From Cephalopachus bancanus (Eukaryota; Chordata; Mammalia; Primates; Tarsiidae), in contig JAPVLO010000617.1 of assembly GCA_027257055.1 (NCBI GenBank), forward strand, positions 496,001 to 560,000: a stretch of 64,000 nt of DNA, given 5' to 3'. Position numbers and translations under genes: made by a program. Numbering within the stretch: position 1 is the stretch's first letter; every line of letters starts with the position of its first letter. Below the pieces are notes generated by a model. It did not search any database and was not told the DNA's origin. It was given only the letters and a program-made list of their open reading frames with translations. Positions 13,801-28,800 of the stretch are shown here, one piece after another.

Positions 13801-16800
13801 TTCTAAAAGGACTGCAACACTAGTTTCCTTTATTTCAAAGGCTGAAAAATACTTTTCACTCTCTGGGTCTCAAAGAAAACTAGGATATAGTCTAGCACCA
13901 GTAACTAGACTAACTAGTTTCATTTCATTGTGGCAAATATAAATTATGAAACTCAGTTTGTACAATACTAACCTCTTCTTTTTCCAAGAATTCTCTGACA
14001 TCAGGGTCCTGTAACATGGTAGGATGATTCACAATCCTCTGAAGGTACCTAAAGGGTAAGCAGTTGTCAACTGGTTAGGCAAGCTGGCCTTAGAAGGTTG
14101 GCTTTGGGCATCATCAAGTGCTGGCAGTGATATCATGCCTTTCATCACTTAAAATGTCCTCAAATAAGGTACTAAAGTAAGACTCGGCACATTCAGGTTC
14201 ACAGTCTTCACAGTTCCAAAAAGGGACAAAAAAATAACTGGTCAGAAAGACACCTAAGAGCCATTCGTATTTGACTGTCTAAGACTATGATTGTCAGCTT
14301 ACTTAGGATGGGGAAAGAAGATGGCCTATTCTAAGGTGGGAAGATAAGCAACTTGGGAAGGTAAGAGATATCATGGAGGTATAAAATTTCAATTCACTTT
14401 AGTTTCATCTCTAACTCAATTTAATGTCTCTGGAAAGCATCAGTTTCAACTTCTCACTTGTTCTCACATTATTCAAGAAAATGACTGTATGGTACTTACC
14501 TTTCTAAAGCAGCCCTCCGTTTTTCAAGAAATTCTGCAGAAGAAGAATCTTCCTTCCCAACTTTCACTTTTGTCATTCCTAAATAAAAGGCAAAATAATC
14601 ATAAATCATTATGAAAAGAATAAATCTGTAAATTTTTTTTAAAAAGCCAACAGGAAGAAAGGCAACAAGGATAGCACTAGAAAACACAATCAAAACCCAC
14701 TTCTGTGTCAAGAGCAGGCAAAAATAAAAGGCTCTTTACACAAGAGCCTTTTTTTTTTTTTTGAGTTGGAGTCTCACTCTGTCACCCAGACTGGAGTGCA
14801 GTGGCTCCCGGCTACCGCAGCCTCGACCGGGGCTCCGGCGATCCTTCCACCTTCCAAGTAGCTGGAACCACAGGCACGCGCTACCATGCCCGGCTAATTT
14901 TTTGATTTGTAGAGATGAGGTCTCACCAAGTTGCCCAGGCGGGTCTCAAACCCGCGAGCTCAGGCAATCCACTCACCTCAGCCTCCCAAAGGTGCGGGAT
15001 TACAGGCTGAGCAACAGAGCCCAGCTAAGAGCCATTTTTAAAACTAGTCTCCAACTGCTAAAGATCCTAAACTCTGGGACTTGCAGAGTGAACATTTTAC
15101 AAAAGAGAGGCCATGGGACTCTGAGTACAAACATTAACTGATAGTAATGGGAATATTCTTCCCCCCATCCCCAATCCAATTGAGTACATTTCATCCCAGA
15201 GAGAACAGCAATCATTCATTTAAGACTCTTGGATAAACCGGACTCGGTGGCTCAGCCTGTAATCCCGAGCCTTTGGGAGGCTGAGGTGAGTGGATTGCCT
15301 GAGTTCATGGGTTTGAGACCGGCCTGGGCAGCGAGACCTCATCTCTACAAAAAAAAAAAAAAACAAAAAAAAAACAGCCTGGCGTGGTAGCACATGCCTG
15401 TAATTCCGGCTACTCAGAAGGATCGCCGGAGCCCAGCAGGTCGAGGCTGCGGTGGCCGGGAGCAGCCACTGCACTCCAGTCTGGGCGACAGAGTGAGACT
15501 CCAACTCAAAAAAAAAAAAAGACTCTTGGACACCAATACAAAAAAACCTGTAAGAAGCAAAAAACGGCCGGGCTCGGTGGCTCAGCCTGTAATCCCAGCA
15601 CTTTGGGAGGCCAAGGTGAGTGGATTGCCTGAGCCCACGGGTTCGAGACCGGCCTGGGCAACTTGACAAGGCCTCATCTCTACAATAAATCAAAAAATCA
15701 GCCGGGCGTGGTAGTGCGTGCCTGTAGTTCCAGCTACTTGGAAGGCTGAGGTGGAAGGATCGCCGGAGCCCAGCAGGTCGAGGCTGTGGTGGCCGGGAGT
15801 GGCCACTGCACGCCAGTCTGGGTGACAGAGTGAGACTCCAACTCAAAAAAAAAAAAGAAGCAAAAACACTCTGGAGGGTAAAACCAGAATCTCCAACTAC
15901 ACCCAAGAAAAGAGAGAGCATGTCAAAATATGCTATTTCTCTGACCTAAAGGGCAGAGAAGTGCTGGAACTATCTCTTTTCTAACCATTGCAGGTTGAAA
16001 TATACACTGTTATTAGAAGTATTCTCATATACTAAGAAATATATTCCAGAGAGAATGCAAAGGAAAAAAAAATCCAAGTGGGATTAATGACCACAGGCTT
16101 ACCTATTAGACTCTTCTCAGGTGGAGGAGGAACAATAAAGCCATTCTGAGAATGTTTCTCTGACAGTTTCTCATAAAGACCCAGAAAGTCACTAAATCTT
16201 CTTTTTACTGCAAACTGTTTACTTCTGAACATTGGTAAGCTCGTCTTGAAGACAAAAAAACACAAGGCAATTTCATTCCAAATGGAGGATGAATGATTAT
16301 TTTGAAAGACATCCAGCTGACATTAAAGGATTCCATTTCACAGATCCCTACCCTTTAGACACCTGGCAAATAATTGTCTCCAGGGCATAGATTCTTAAAC
16401 TATTTTGTGCTATTGTCCTCTTTTTAGCAGTCTGGGAGCCTCAGAAGCCCTTCTCAGAATAATGATTTTAAATGCATAAAATAAAATATATAGGATTATA
16501 AAGATAAGCAATTAAATTCAAAATAGTTTCATTCCCAGATTAAGAATCCTAGCTCTAACAAAACAAAAGTACAATTCTAGTTTAGAGCTAGAATTCTGTG
16601 GTCACCAGTAACCCATTTATCCTTAAACAACTTATTTAAGGGTATTAGCTGCTGGAATTAAAGCAGCCAAACTAAAGAAAAGACAGACTAAAGAGTGCTT
16701 CTAAGAGGGAAAGCGGGGGCGGGGGCCGAGAAGAAATTTCTAAGATATAGACACAAAATTGTCATGGGATCCAGAGCTATGGAAGGTAGACCAACAAGTA

Positions 16801-19800
16801 GAGAAACAATACAAAGGAGACGCCTAGTAAAAAAAACAAAAAAACCCATCATAGCAAAAGTTCACTTTATGCTCACCAGACAGGCAAAATTTAAGGAAGT
16901 TGTCTTCACCAATTGCTGGCAAGAGTGTGAATCAATAGAAGCTTTTTTTTTTTTTTTTTGAAGGTCAGGGTCTCACTCTGTTGCCCAGGTTGGAGTGCAG
17001 TGGTATGATCATGGCTTATGACAGCTTCGAACTCCTGGGCTCAGGCGACCCTTAAGCCTCGGTCTCCCAAATAGCTGGAACTACAGGCACACACCACCAC
17101 ACCTGGTTTATTTTTCTGTAGAGATGAATTCTTGCTATACTGCCCAAGTTGGTCTTGAGCTCCTGGGCTCCAACAATTTTCCCACCTCAGTCTCCCAAAG
17201 TTCTGGGATTACAGGCATGAGCCACTGTGCCTGAATCAACACAAACTTTTACACGCTGCTGATGGGAGTATAAATTGGTAACGAGACCATAAAAAAGTGT
17301 GTATTCCTGTGTCAAACATTTGCAGTACCTGCGACCTAGGGGGACTACTCCTGGTTATACACTCTGGAAAATGTATGCACTAGAAACGTGCAAGAAATTT
17401 CAGAGTTCAGTTACACAAACCGGAAACACGTTCAGGGAAACAAATATTTTATGGCATACAGACTATAGCTATGCCCATCAAGGATGGGTCTGAGAAACAA
17501 TGCTAAGTAAAGAAAGCACTATTTTCAGCATGATATTACTTTTGTGAAGCTCAAAAACAAAGCAAAACAGTATATTAGAGAGAGAGAGCGAGAGAGAGAG
17601 AGAGAGATTTTTTTCCCCCAGTTGGAGTCTCACTGTGTCCCCAGGCTGGAGTGCAGTGGCACACTCACGGCCGCCACAGCCCTGACCTGCAGGGCTCAGA
17701 TGATCCTTCCACCTTAGCCTTCCAAGTACCTGGGACCATAGGCACGTGCCACCAATCCAACTAATTTTTTGATTTATTGTAGAAATGAGGTCTTGCCAAG
17801 TTGCCCAGGCTGGTCTCAAAACCGTGGACTCAGGCAATTCTCTCACACTGGCTTCCCAAAGTGCTGGTATTACAGGCATGAGCCACTACGCCTGGCCTTA
17901 GACTTTTTTTTTTAAAGAAAATGAGAGACAAGCCAGGAGAGTGACCATCTCTAAGGTATGAGTCAGGGGATATGCCAGAAACACGCATGTAAATTCAATA
18001 GTATACATTTTAAGACTGGTTCGGGGGAGCTTCATTTTCTTATGCTTCACAAGTTGCATATAACATTGTGTAAGTTTTATATGCACTGATATCATATAAA
18101 AGGCCAGGTACAGTGGCTCACGCCTAATTCCAGCACTTTGAGATGCTGAGGTGAGAGGACCGCCTGAGCCCATGGGTTCGAGACCAGCCCAGGCAACTTG
18201 GCGAGACCTCATCTCTACAATAAATCAACAAATTAGCCGGGTGTGGTAGTGTGCACCTGTAGTTTCAGTTACTTGGAAGGCTGAGGCGGAAGGATCGCCG
18301 GAGCCCAGCAGGCAAGGCTGCGGTGGCCGGGAGCAGCCACTGCACTCCAATCTGGGCAACAGAGTAAGACTCCAACTCAAAAAAAAAAAAAATCATCATA
18401 TAAAAAAACAAAGACCAGACCTGGAGCAAAAGGTAAAAGAAAGTATTAGAAAAAGCCCCGTATGTGAAACCTCAGAAGAACTAACAACTTTTTTTTTTTT
18501 TTTTTTGAGTTGGGGGTCTCACTCTGTCGCCCAGACTGGAGTGCAGTGGCCGCTCCCAGCCACCGCAGCCTCGACCTGCTGGGCTCCGGCGATCCTTCCA
18601 CCTCAGCCTTCCGAGTAGCCGGAATTACAGGCATGCGCTACCACGCCCGGCTGATTTTTTTATTTATTATAGAGATGAGGTCTCGCTGCCCAGGCGGGTC
18701 TTGAACCCGCGGGCTCAGGCAATCCGCTCACCTCAGCCTCCCAAAGGTGCGGGATTACAGGCTGAGCCACTGAGCCCGGCTAGAACTAACAATTTTTAAA
18801 CAGGTAATTACACTTAGTTTGGGGCAAGCCACCAAACAGCTCCAAGCCACATAGTTCCTGAAAGGAATAGGGCTATATCAAATATACCACAAGATTTAAG
18901 ACTTTTAAAGTTGCATGCAAGTGTTAACTCCCTAGCAAAATATTGGAAAGTCAGTCTGGAGTACCCAGATGAGATGAAGGCCAAGGGGATGCAGGCTTGC
19001 TCTATCTTGAGTAAACATGTAGAAAAATGTTCACAAAAAAACTAAGGAGCTATCCAGAAACAATCAGAGATGACCTTCTTGCCGTGAACACCCAAGTCTA
19101 TGACAGTACTCATCAGCAGGGTCACTTGGACTCACCTGTGTTGTAACTTTGTAGGCTACATACGCATTCATACCATCTCCTGTGGGAAAGCAAGAGAGGA
19201 TTAGCTTGTAAACCAAAGCAATACTAACCTAGCTAGCATAAAAGCAGAAATCATGAGCCATAAGAGCCCTATCTAAGAAGGGACATTTGTTTCATCTCCA
19301 AGTTTTACCTACAATCCTAAAATCCAGTGCCTACTTTGTCGCAAGACCTCTGTGGCACATATCATGCCCCCATGGATGCTGGCTGGGCCCCAGTTTGAGT
19401 CAGACAAGAAAGTCAGCCCCCTGTTTCAAAGCCAGGCTCTATTTATACCCTCCACAAAGCAGCACTGGATACTGACAATCCGTCAGTTGTTACCATGCCA
19501 ATATTTGGGCTAGCTACACACATCTGTCCAAAACCAAACAATTCTCTTGCTGTGTAAGCAAGAGGAGAAGGAAGCAACTGATGTAAAAGGAAACAAATAG
19601 TTCCACCCTAGGCTAGCGCTGGGCTTGGTTTGCTCTTTCAGAAATATCGTCACAGCCCCTCTATTGGTGCCGGGGGACACGGACCTCTCTGATCTAGCAT
19701 GTTCACCAAGAGCAAAGGGCTTGGCAGGAAGACACTTCGGCTGCCTAATGTCACACAAACCTCCCTTTCCTGGAGGAATTATTTTTATGAAAAAGCCTTT

Positions 19801-22800
19801 GACAGTTAAATAATATGGGATTCAAGCAATTGTTTTTCTCTGTGGCAGTGTCCTGATCTAGACCACTTAGAGAGATAAAGGCACCATTGACTCCCTGAAC
19901 ACTGAAAAGACATACATTGGAATTCAGACAGACACAGCACCATAGTACTGGACTATGGTATTTTGGGTTTGTCTTGTTCCTGGCTTCCCTCACCCCTGAT
20001 TCCTCCCCACGTCAAACAGAAAAACCTAAGTCAACAATTACCAGCTGCCTAAGCTCATGAATTGGTTCTGGGGTGAAGGACCATGGAAAGGAGGAACAGG
20101 CAGTATTGGATTAATATATTGCAATTTGATTTCAATGAGATGGCTAGAAATGCCTGCTTTTTATAAAATACACAGAGAGGATGGAGATCCTACAGGGATA
20201 GAGGGATTGCCTACTCTACTTCCCTAACCCTGACCAAAAGGGTGTGTTTAAAACAGAAAACATGGCCGGGGTCGGTGGCCTCAGTCTGTAATCCCAGCAC
20301 TTTGGGAGGCCGAGGCGAGTAGACTGCCTCAGCCTGCGACCAACCCGGACAACGTGGTGAGACCTCATCGCTACAATAAATCAAAAATTGACCAGGTGTG
20401 GTAGTGCATGGCTACCTGGAAGGCTGAGGCAGAAGGATCACCAGAGTCCTGCAGGTTGACGCTGTGGCCATGAGTGTGCCACTGCACTCCAGCCTGAGAC
20501 TCCAACTCAAAAAAACCCAAAAAACAAAAAACCAGAAATCATAAGCTAAGCTTTAGGAATTCCTTTATGCTGATTACCACATTTAGTTCTTTTCTAAACC
20601 ACCTTCACTACATTGCCTAATAGTACTAAGGATTGTTTGCCATTGATAAAATAAAAATGTCTAAGTTTACTTTATAGAATATTGAAAATATCATCTGAGT
20701 GACCTCTCACAGAAACAAAGATCCGAATATCACATGTTCTCACTCATATAATGGACCTTGAACATCCAATGTAATACTATAAGAAAATGACTGACGGTAC
20801 TGGGAAACTATGGGGGGGGGATGGGATTAACAATAGCAAATATCTGTCTGGGGATGGGAAAACACCTCTTATCAACAGGGTGCCCGAATGAAACGTAATT
20901 GTACACCTAACCCTTAACTGTACCCACAAAACCATAATAAAAAATATTGATTAATAAAAAAAAAAAGAAAATATCATCCACAGTAGGACATAGCCAAATG
21001 TCCAAAAAGTCAATCCCATAGTTTAGTGTCTGTGATTAGAAAGTCTAGATGTAAACATACATAAAACACAGTAGCAAAGTAGGATCTTCAGACCATTTGT
21101 TTGTATGTCAGGTGCTTTTACTAAGGCAATGTGTGTGAAAAGAAACATAGGGCATGTACAGAGCGCACAGATCTGCAAATGGGCTAGTAACACAAATATT
21201 GACATTTATGTAAATTTCCCAATTTCAGAGTTGAAGATGGCATAGCAAATTACCAAGGCCCTGAAAAGCATATCCTGATAAGTAGGATTCTAATTTATTT
21301 AGATGGGTGTGGGAACAAGAAGTGCATGTTGAATAAACAGCCCACACAAATAGAAATGTGTTGCCATAAAGATCAGGCCTTGAATGTGAAAGTGTAATTA
21401 GCTGGTTTATTGGCAACAACATGACTAAGAATCTAGACTATAGTGCAAGGAGATGGAAGTTTATCACCAAGAGTGATTTATGTTTAAATAAATCTGATTA
21501 ATGAGATGTTTAAATTACTCTCTGTTATGAGGTAAATTGTATCCCCTATAAAATAGGTATGTTGAAAGCCCTAATTCCCAGTACCTCAGGATGTGGCCTT
21601 ATTTAGAAACATCTTTATAATCAAGCTAAAGTGAGGACATTAGAGTGGGTCCTATCCCACTATGACTGGTGTCCTTATTTAAAAAATAGGAACATAGAGG
21701 GGACATGCATAGAGGGAAGATGCCGGAAGACACGTAGGAAGAACGCCATGTGACAATGAAGGCCAAGACTAGAGTAATGGAGCTACAAACCGAGGAAGGC
21801 CTGCGGTAGAACAGTCCTTCCCTAGTGCCTTCAGAAGAGAAATGGCCCTGATGACACCAGGATTTCTGGCCTCCAGAACTGTGAGAGAAGGTCCTTCTGT
21901 TGTATTAAGCCACCCAGTTTGTGATACTTTCTACAGCAGCCCTAGGAAACCAATACACTCCCTCTCTTGGTTCAAATGTCATGATTATTAAATTTTAAAA
22001 CAATTAGCCAGGTATAGTGGTTCAAGCCTATAATCCCAGCACTTTGAGAGGCCAAGCATGTGAATCCAAGAATTTGAGACCATCCTAGGCAGCATGGCAA
22101 GACACTGTTTCTACAAAAAAAAATTTAAAAATTAGCCAGGTATGGTGGCATGTGCTTGTATTCCCAGTTACTTGAGAGGCTGAAGTGGAAGGAATACCTG
22201 AGCCAAGAAGGTCAAGGCTGTGGTGAACCATGACTGTGCCACTGCACTCTAGCCTTGGTGACAGAATGACATCTTGACTCCAAAATAAAAACATTACCAT
22301 TCGTAATTTGTCTTATGCCACCACGAATTTCAAGCAGCTAACTAGCTTAAAATTAATGTGTTTATAGAATAACTATAAGCCGGGATTGGTGGCTCAGCCT
22401 GTAATCCCGCGCCTTGGGAGGCTGAGGTGAGTGGATTGCCTGAGCCCGCGGGTTCGAGACCCGCCTGGGCAACTTGGTGAGACCTCATCTATACAACAAA
22501 TCAAACAATTAGCCGGGCGTGGTAGCGCGTGCCTGTAGTTCCAGCTACTTGGAAGGCTGAGGCGGAAGGATCGCCGGAGCCCAGCAAGTCGAGGCTGCAG
22601 TGGCCAGGAGCAGCCACTGCACTCCAGTCTGGGCGACAGAGTGAGACTCCAATTAAAAAAAAAAAAAGAATAGAATAACCATAAATATTATAGAAAAGAG
22701 AATCCTAGACATGCAATCCAAAATTCTGGTCCAGGTTTTACTATGAGCCATGTTTTGTCCTAACAGAAAAGCAACTTCCTTTTTAGTCCTTAATTTCCTC

Positions 22801-25800
22801 TACTGTTAGAGAACTGTATAAGATGCTTCTAAACATCCTACCCATACAATGGTCCTGGAAAAGTAAAAACCAACAGTTTAATGACAACCATTTTGGCATA
22901 AAGTCAAATTAGACTTTATACATTCCTGTCCCTAGTTCTGAGCAAAGGGTTGGGAATTACACTTGTCTTTTTTTTTTTTGAGTTAGAGTCTCACTCTGTC
23001 CCCCACACTGGAATGCAGTGGCTGCTCTCGGCCACAGCAGCCTCAACCTGCTGGCATCCAGCGATCCTTCCGCTTCAGCCTTCCAAGTAGCTGGAACTAC
23101 AGGTGCGCGCTACCACGCCCAGCTAATATTTGATTTATTGTAGAGGTGAGGTCTCGCCAAGTTGCCTAGGTGGGTCTTGAACCCACAGGCTCAGGCAATC
23201 CACTCACCTCAGCCTCCCAAAGGCGTGGGATTACAGGCTGAGCCACAGAGCCTGGCTCACATTTGACCTTTTAACCATATAAACACCAACTCTTTTTAGG
23301 AAGACAGGCTGTATATAGTCTCTTCCCTAAGGGACTATACTTGGAAAAGAAAAGTCAAAGTCTATTGTTCTCCACTCAGTGATAACTTATCCTCACAAAC
23401 TTGGAACAGGGGAAAGCTATTCTAAAAATCCAAACCTGATCGAAGTTAAGTATTAGGCTTTTTGGAAATCTAATTTCAATTTGGGCACAATTCAACCTGG
23501 GTCCCAAAGAGAGATGCAGACTTCCTCCACCTCATTAGGATATCAAGAGTACAGACAAATGACACGTAATAAGAATTTCAAACTGCTTGAGGGGAAAAAT
23601 AAGTTCTGTGTCCTCAAGTTTTAAAACATGTACTTTTAGGGTGCTTAAATGGAACTTATTATCTCAAAAGAGGAAAATGGTCTATCAACTCTAAGAAAGA
23701 AGGTAATGTTTGGCTTTTTAAAAAGAAGTTCTGGGTCAGGCGCGGTGGTTCACATCTATAATCCCAACACTTTGGGAGGCCAAGATGAGAGGACTGCCTG
23801 AGCCCACAGGTTCGAAACCAGCCTGGGCAACTTGGTGAGAACTCATCTCTATAACAAATCAAAATTAGCTGGGTGTGGTGGCACATGCCTGTATTCCAGC
23901 TACTTGGAAGGCTGAGGCGGAAGGATCACCTGAGCCCAGCAGGCCAAGGCTGCGATGGCTGTGAGTGTGCCACTACACTCCAGCCTGGGCAACAGAGTGA
24001 GGCTCCAACTCAAAAAAATAAAATAAAAATAAATAAAGAAAAAGAAGTTTTAGTAGTATTTGATATCTCTGATTTTTCTTCCTAAAACCAAGAAAAGCCT
24101 AAATAAAGTACTGGGTAACTGCATCTCTGGCCTTGGAACATAGCAAGGGGTATACTTTTACAGGAACAACACTGATGTAGTACTTCACAGCAGCAGGTGC
24201 GGCTCTGGAGATGGCCATCTTGAAATTAGCTACCTATGCTTTCCATAGCCACAACCTAACATCACAGGAGTCCTAAGAACACCTACCTATCTTCTCAGGA
24301 TCGGTTATTCCGACTGTCAAATCAAATTGGTCCTCCTGTTCTTCTTCCTCTAGCTTTTTAAAGAAAAGACAAATCATGAGGGTTGATATGAAGAAAGCTA
24401 TTAATTTCACCCATATTACCTTCTATCAATCTAATAAAATCAAGATGTACCCTTCTATCAGTGTTCAGTTTCTGTCCATTTCCAGCAACCCTAATGAACC
24501 AACTCCCACAGTTTTAAATTGGGAGTAAGCTTACAAGTCTTTGTTACATCTATTCCCTTAAGACCTTATTTTGATAACAACAAAGTTATCAGATTTTGGA
24601 AGACTTGTCTCTTGCAGGGTAAAAAGGAGGAAAGAAGAGATTATACTCCTGAATATGGGAGCTTCAGACACTGAATATCACTAGTGACCACCAAAAGCCT
24701 TTGTGTTATCCTCTGGGCAACAAATATTCTGCCCAAGATGGAGTCGTGCATTAGATTCTGGCTGTAAGTTAATCATAAAGGCCTCCTTCAAGAGCCATAA
24801 ATATTTTCTCAAGGTTCATACTCAACTGAATTTCAGATTGGCAGCACACAGCCCTAAAAATGCAAAGAAACAGGACCAATAGCATAGATTCTCACCTCCT
24901 CGTAGCTTAGATGGGGCTTAGAAGAACTTGATGTTTCCTGTGGAGGAAGAGAAATGAGCATTTTTGCTGGCACTTTCTTCTGATTGTTTTGTGTGTTGTC
25001 CAGGGATAGCTCCACTGTGGCATCTAAAAACAGATATTTTAAGACGAAGGTTAATAATGGGTCTCTGAAAGATGAACTTCAGTTTTATAGGCTAAAAGAC
25101 TTGTAAGACACTAGCAGCACTCACAATACTGAGAGGCCCTCAGACTAAGAGAGTCAGTCATAAAATGTGTACATGAGTAAAAGGGAGGATGGTATGGGAA
25201 ATGTTCTTTTGGCACAGGCTAGCAGAGCAATCTCTCCTTCTCCCTTACAAATACAACTACTTGGCTACCTTCTCCTACCTAGAATGTAGACAAGAACCAA
25301 GGATCAAGCAAAAAGACTAAACAGCCAAAATGGGTGTACTCATTAATTTTATTCTTAGGGTATTCCTATTAGCATCTTATATGAACCCTTTTTATCGTGA
25401 TAATTGTTTGTAAAAGCAGAATAAGTCCAGAATTGCTTTACAAACCAATAGGATAAAAGAGGTAAGCATATTGACAGCAAAAAAGGGCATCAAAGGAAAA
25501 ATAGAAAGCTAGAAAAAAGTGGACCCAATTATTAGAGAAAGAACAAACGGAAAAAAAGAAAAAAGTGGACCCAAGATACAAACACAGTAGCACTTGGGAA
25601 AGGGCAGTTTGCCACACCTGAAGGCAGCCTTGTTATTTCAGTACAGTTTAAAAATTGTTCATTGCCGGGCTCGGTGGCTCAGCCTGTAATCCCATGCCTT
25701 GGGAGGCTGAGGTGAGTGGATTGCCCGAGTCTGAGGGTTCGAGACCCGCCTGGGCAACTTGATGAGACCTCATCTCTACAATAAATAAAAAATTAGCTGG

Positions 25801-28800
25801 GCGTGGTAGCACGTGCCTGTAGTTCCAGCTACTTGGAAGGCTGAGGCGGAAGGATTGCCGGAGTCCAGCAGGTCGAGGCTGCTGTGGCCGGGAGCAGCCA
25901 CTGCACTCCAGTCTGGGTGACAGAGTGAGACTCCAACTCAAAAAAAAAAAAAAAACCTCAAAATAAACAAATAAAATAAAATAAGATAAAATAAAATAGC
26001 ATATCCCACCATTTTTAGGCATCAAAACTTTATGCAAATAAAAAAATGCAGTTTCAATTTAGAGCAATGGAGCTGGAAACTATAAACCTAAACAATTCAA
26101 AGTTTTTTCTTTTCAGTAAAGAAAAACATAAATATTCATTTGGGTTTGGTCTGACCAGTAGGTATTCAATTTTAGTCTTAGAAAATTAAAAGAATACTGT
26201 TTCTTCTTCTTTTCTAGATTTTCAGTTAGAGCTAAAAAGAAACCAGAGATGGGGACCTGTAGGCATAATCAATTCCTAGATCACTATTCTAAGCATTAAA
26301 CGTGAATCAAGTTTGCAAACAAGGTTGCCATGCTGTTAGAAATGAAATCTGATCCCTATTAGGAAAAAGAGAGAGGTAGCTATATAATTTGATACTGCTG
26401 TGGGAGGATAAAAAAAAAAGAACTGTTGTCTCTTGAATAACGTAGGTGTGAACTGAGCAGTTCCACTTATACACGAATTTTCTTCTATCTCTGCCACCTG
26501 AAACAGCAAGGCCAATCTTCCTCCTCAGCTTATTCAATGTCAGGATAATGAGGATGAAGACCTTCATGATAACCCACTCCCACTTAATGAATTGTACATA
26601 CATATTTTCTCTTCCTTATGGTTTTTCTTTTTTTGAGTCAGGGTTTCACTCTGTCACTCAGACGGGAGTACAATAGTACAGTCATGGCTCACTGCAGCCT
26701 CGACCTCCTGGGCTCAGGTGATCCTTCTGCCTCAGCCTACCAAGAAGCTGGGACTACAGGCACATACTACCATGTGTGGCTAATTTTTAAAAAATTTTTT
26801 TGGCCGGGCTTGGTGGCTCAGCCTGTAATCCCACGCCTTTGGGAGGCTGAGGTGAGTGGAATGCCTGAGCTCGTGGGTTTGAGACCCGCCTGGGCAACTT
26901 GGCGAGACCTCATCTCTACAATAAATTAAAAAAAAAAATTAACCGGGAGTGGTAGCATGCGCCTGTAGTTCCATCTACGGAAGGATCGCCGGAGCCCAGC
27001 AGGTCGAGGCTGCGGTGGCCGGGAGCGGCCACTGCACTCCAGTCTGGGCGACAGAGTGAGACTCCAACTCAAAAAAAATAAAAAATAAATAAAAATTTAA
27101 AAAATAATAAATTTTTTTGTAGGCCGGGCTCAGTGGCTCATCCTGTAATCCCAGCACTTTGGGAGGCTGAGGCAAGTGGATTGCCTGAGCCCACAGGTTC
27201 GAGACCCGCCCAGGCAACTTGGTGAGGTCTAATCTCTACAATAAATAAAAAATTAGCTAGGCATGGTAGCACGCGCCTGTAGTTCCAGCTACTTGGAAGA
27301 CTGAGACGGAAGAATCGCCGGACTCCAGCAGGTCAAGGCTACGGTGGCCAGGAATGTGCCACTGCACTCCATTCTGGGCAACAGAGTGAGACTCTGACTC
27401 AAAAAAAAAAATGTTTTTTGTAGAGACAAGGTCTGGTTAGGTTGCCTAGGCTGATCTCGAACTTCTGGGCTCAAGCAATCCTCCTGTCTTGGCCTCCCAA
27501 AGTGCTAGGATTATAGGTGTGAGTCATCACACCTGGCCCTTATGATTACAAGAACATTTTCTTTTCTCTAGTTTACTTTAGAACACAGCAAGAATACAGT
27601 ATATAATTCACATAACATATAAAATACATGTTAATCGACTGTTCATATTATCAGTAAGGTTTCCAGTTAACAGTAGGCTAGACCCTCCATTTCTCCATCA
27701 TCCAAGAAGATGCTGGTTTTAAGGCTGACATACCTTGAGGACCTTAACTATCATGGCTTCCAGTGCTCTGATAAAACCTCAGATGTATGGCCTTCTGGCC
27801 ACGTGTCTGGGGTTTCATATTGTTGGAGCAGTCATTGCATCCCTGAGAATAGTAGCTTTCTATAGGTTTGCTGCGGCTGAACCAGGAAAGAAGGTACATG
27901 TAGATTCATGCAGATTTCTACAGAAATTATATTCCAGGCTGGGTGCGGTGGCTTACACCTATAATCCCAGCACTTTGGGAGGCTGAGGTAAGAAAACTGT
28001 CTGAGCCCACAGGTTGGAAACCAGCCTGGGCAACTTGAAACACCTCGTCTCCACAATAAATAAATAAAAATTAGTCAGGCGTGGTGGTGCATGCCTGTAG
28101 TTTCAGCTACTTGGAAAGTTGAGGCGGAAGGATCACCTGAGCCCAGCAGGGTGAGACTGCAGTAGCCGTGAGAGTGCCACTGCACTCCAACCTGAGTGAC
28201 AGAGTGAGACTCCACCTCAAACAAAACAAAAACAACAAAAAAAATTATATTCCATGAAAGATTCTGAGATGAGGAAGGCTGGTATCTTTCAGAGTGCAAA
28301 GTGATTTGGGGATATAAAGAATTTCTTTGAGTTGAATTACACAGAAGTTTGCCACTGATCTGTGTTCCTGAGCTATGAAACATTATGTGGGCTAAGAAGT
28401 AGTTTCTCTTGATAAATAAAAAACTAACAAAATTTTAAAAACAGCAGGCTATTAGTAAAGTTTACAGAGAGTCAAAAGCTACACACAGATTTTAGACTGC
28501 ACGGCAGTTGACACCCCTAACTCCCACACTGTTTAAGGGTCACCTATATATATAATGAACATGTTAGTTGTGAGGAGATTTTGAAACAAGCAGACAACTC
28601 AAGTATGTATAGGATATTCACATCATGCAGGTCCCTCATAATCAAGTTAATATACATGTTTGGAAATGAAACAGGAAGTATTGCTTATTTAAAATCTTTG
28701 GTCTATTAGAGTGCTACTAAAAGCCTTTTGAAGAGCTGTGCATTTTCTATTAAAATTCATATTACAAAGATGCCAAAACTTACATTAAAACATGTTTTTC

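Noticed and set aside
15220..15921. 233-codon open frame, minus strand
   Set aside because: It is made of two antisense Alus read through their T runs ([20 protein letters not shown] and similar). The same peptide text recurs at every Alu; not a gene.
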